Shown here piece by piece: positions 7,158 through 7,222 of a stretch of 7,222 nucleotides of DNA. Within the stretch, counting starts at the first letter, position 1; every line of letters starts with the position of its first letter. Location: NCBI GenBank assembly GCA_005884745.1, contig VAZU01000083.1:1-7222 (forward strand), given 5' to 3'. This DNA comes from Alphaproteobacteria bacterium. GTDB taxonomy: Bacteria; Pseudomonadota; Alphaproteobacteria; Rhizobiales; Xanthobacteraceae. The translations under genes and the position numbers were made by a program. The notes under the pieces were generated by a model. The model ran no database searches. It saw only the letters and a program-made list of their open reading frames with translations, and was not told the DNA's origin.

Positions 7158-7222
7158 ATGCCAGAGGTCATCTTCACCGGCCCCGCAGGACGGATCGAGG
7201 GCAGGTATCACCCGGCCCGGCA
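7158..7222 (+). CDS. Alpha/beta hydrolase-like protein (partial, N-terminus only)
   Basis: An open frame begins at the ATG 7158-7160 and runs off the right edge after 21 codons, reading MPEVIFTGPAGRIEGRYHPA. A ribosome-binding site GAGGT (7145-7149) lies 8 nt upstream. This N-terminus resembles the short alpha/beta hydrolases (dienelactone hydrolase-like) that, as I recall, stand divergent to the suf operon in many Hyphomicrobiales. The catalytic triad lies outside the window, so the enzyme class rests on the N-terminal pattern and on context only. It is read away from suf and shares its intergenic region. Confidence 0.6.
   Translation, partial: MPEVIFTGPAGRIEGRYHPAR

Overview
The window holds a nearly complete SUF iron-sulfur cluster assembly operon, read on the minus strand. 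It is a GC-rich genome (about two thirds G+C by eye). The gene order sufS2-sufB-sufC-sufD-sufS1-sufT-sufA is the arrangement known from alphaproteobacteria of the order Hyphomicrobiales (Rhizobiales). Together with a divergent hydrolase and a REP-like palindrome of a kind I associate with Bradyrhizobium-type genomes, this suggests a member of that order. The genus cannot be fixed from this sequence alone.

Layout from right to left, the direction of suf transcription. At 7158-7222 is the 5' end of a plus-strand alpha/beta hydrolase-like gene, cut by the window edge. A 222-bp divergent intergenic region (6936-7157) follows, with a plausible suf promoter and a GC-rich foldable leader. Then come sufS2 (class I, NifS/IscS-like cysteine desulfurase, 5760-6935), sufB (4192-5673), a 131-bp gap almost filled by two inverted copies of a palindromic repeat (4086-4189), sufC (3305-4060), sufD (1954-3288), sufS1 (class II SufS desulfurase, 707-1948), sufT (303-710) and the N-terminal part of sufA (1-245), cut by the left edge. 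From sufC to sufT the genes are packed with gaps of 16 bp, 5 bp and then a 4-bp ATGA overlap, as expected for one translationally coupled transcript.

How the genes work together, from knowledge of the families: SufS1 and/or SufS2 release sulfur from cysteine as a protein-bound persulfide. The SufB-SufC-SufD complex, driven by the SufC ATPase, builds the cluster on SufB/SufD. SufA (A-type carrier) and SufT (DUF59/MIP18 family) help pass clusters to client proteins. All catalytic residues I could check are present. No SufE or SufU sulfur-transfer partner and no Rrf2-type regulator (IscR, RirA) is encoded in the window.

Nothing here looks like an undescribed system. The parts that deserve a second look are the repeat pair splitting sufB from sufC, the structured divergent leader, and an AT-rich patch at the end of sufS2 that could hold an internal promoter. 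The many long plus-strand ORFs opposite the suf genes are codon-bias shadows.
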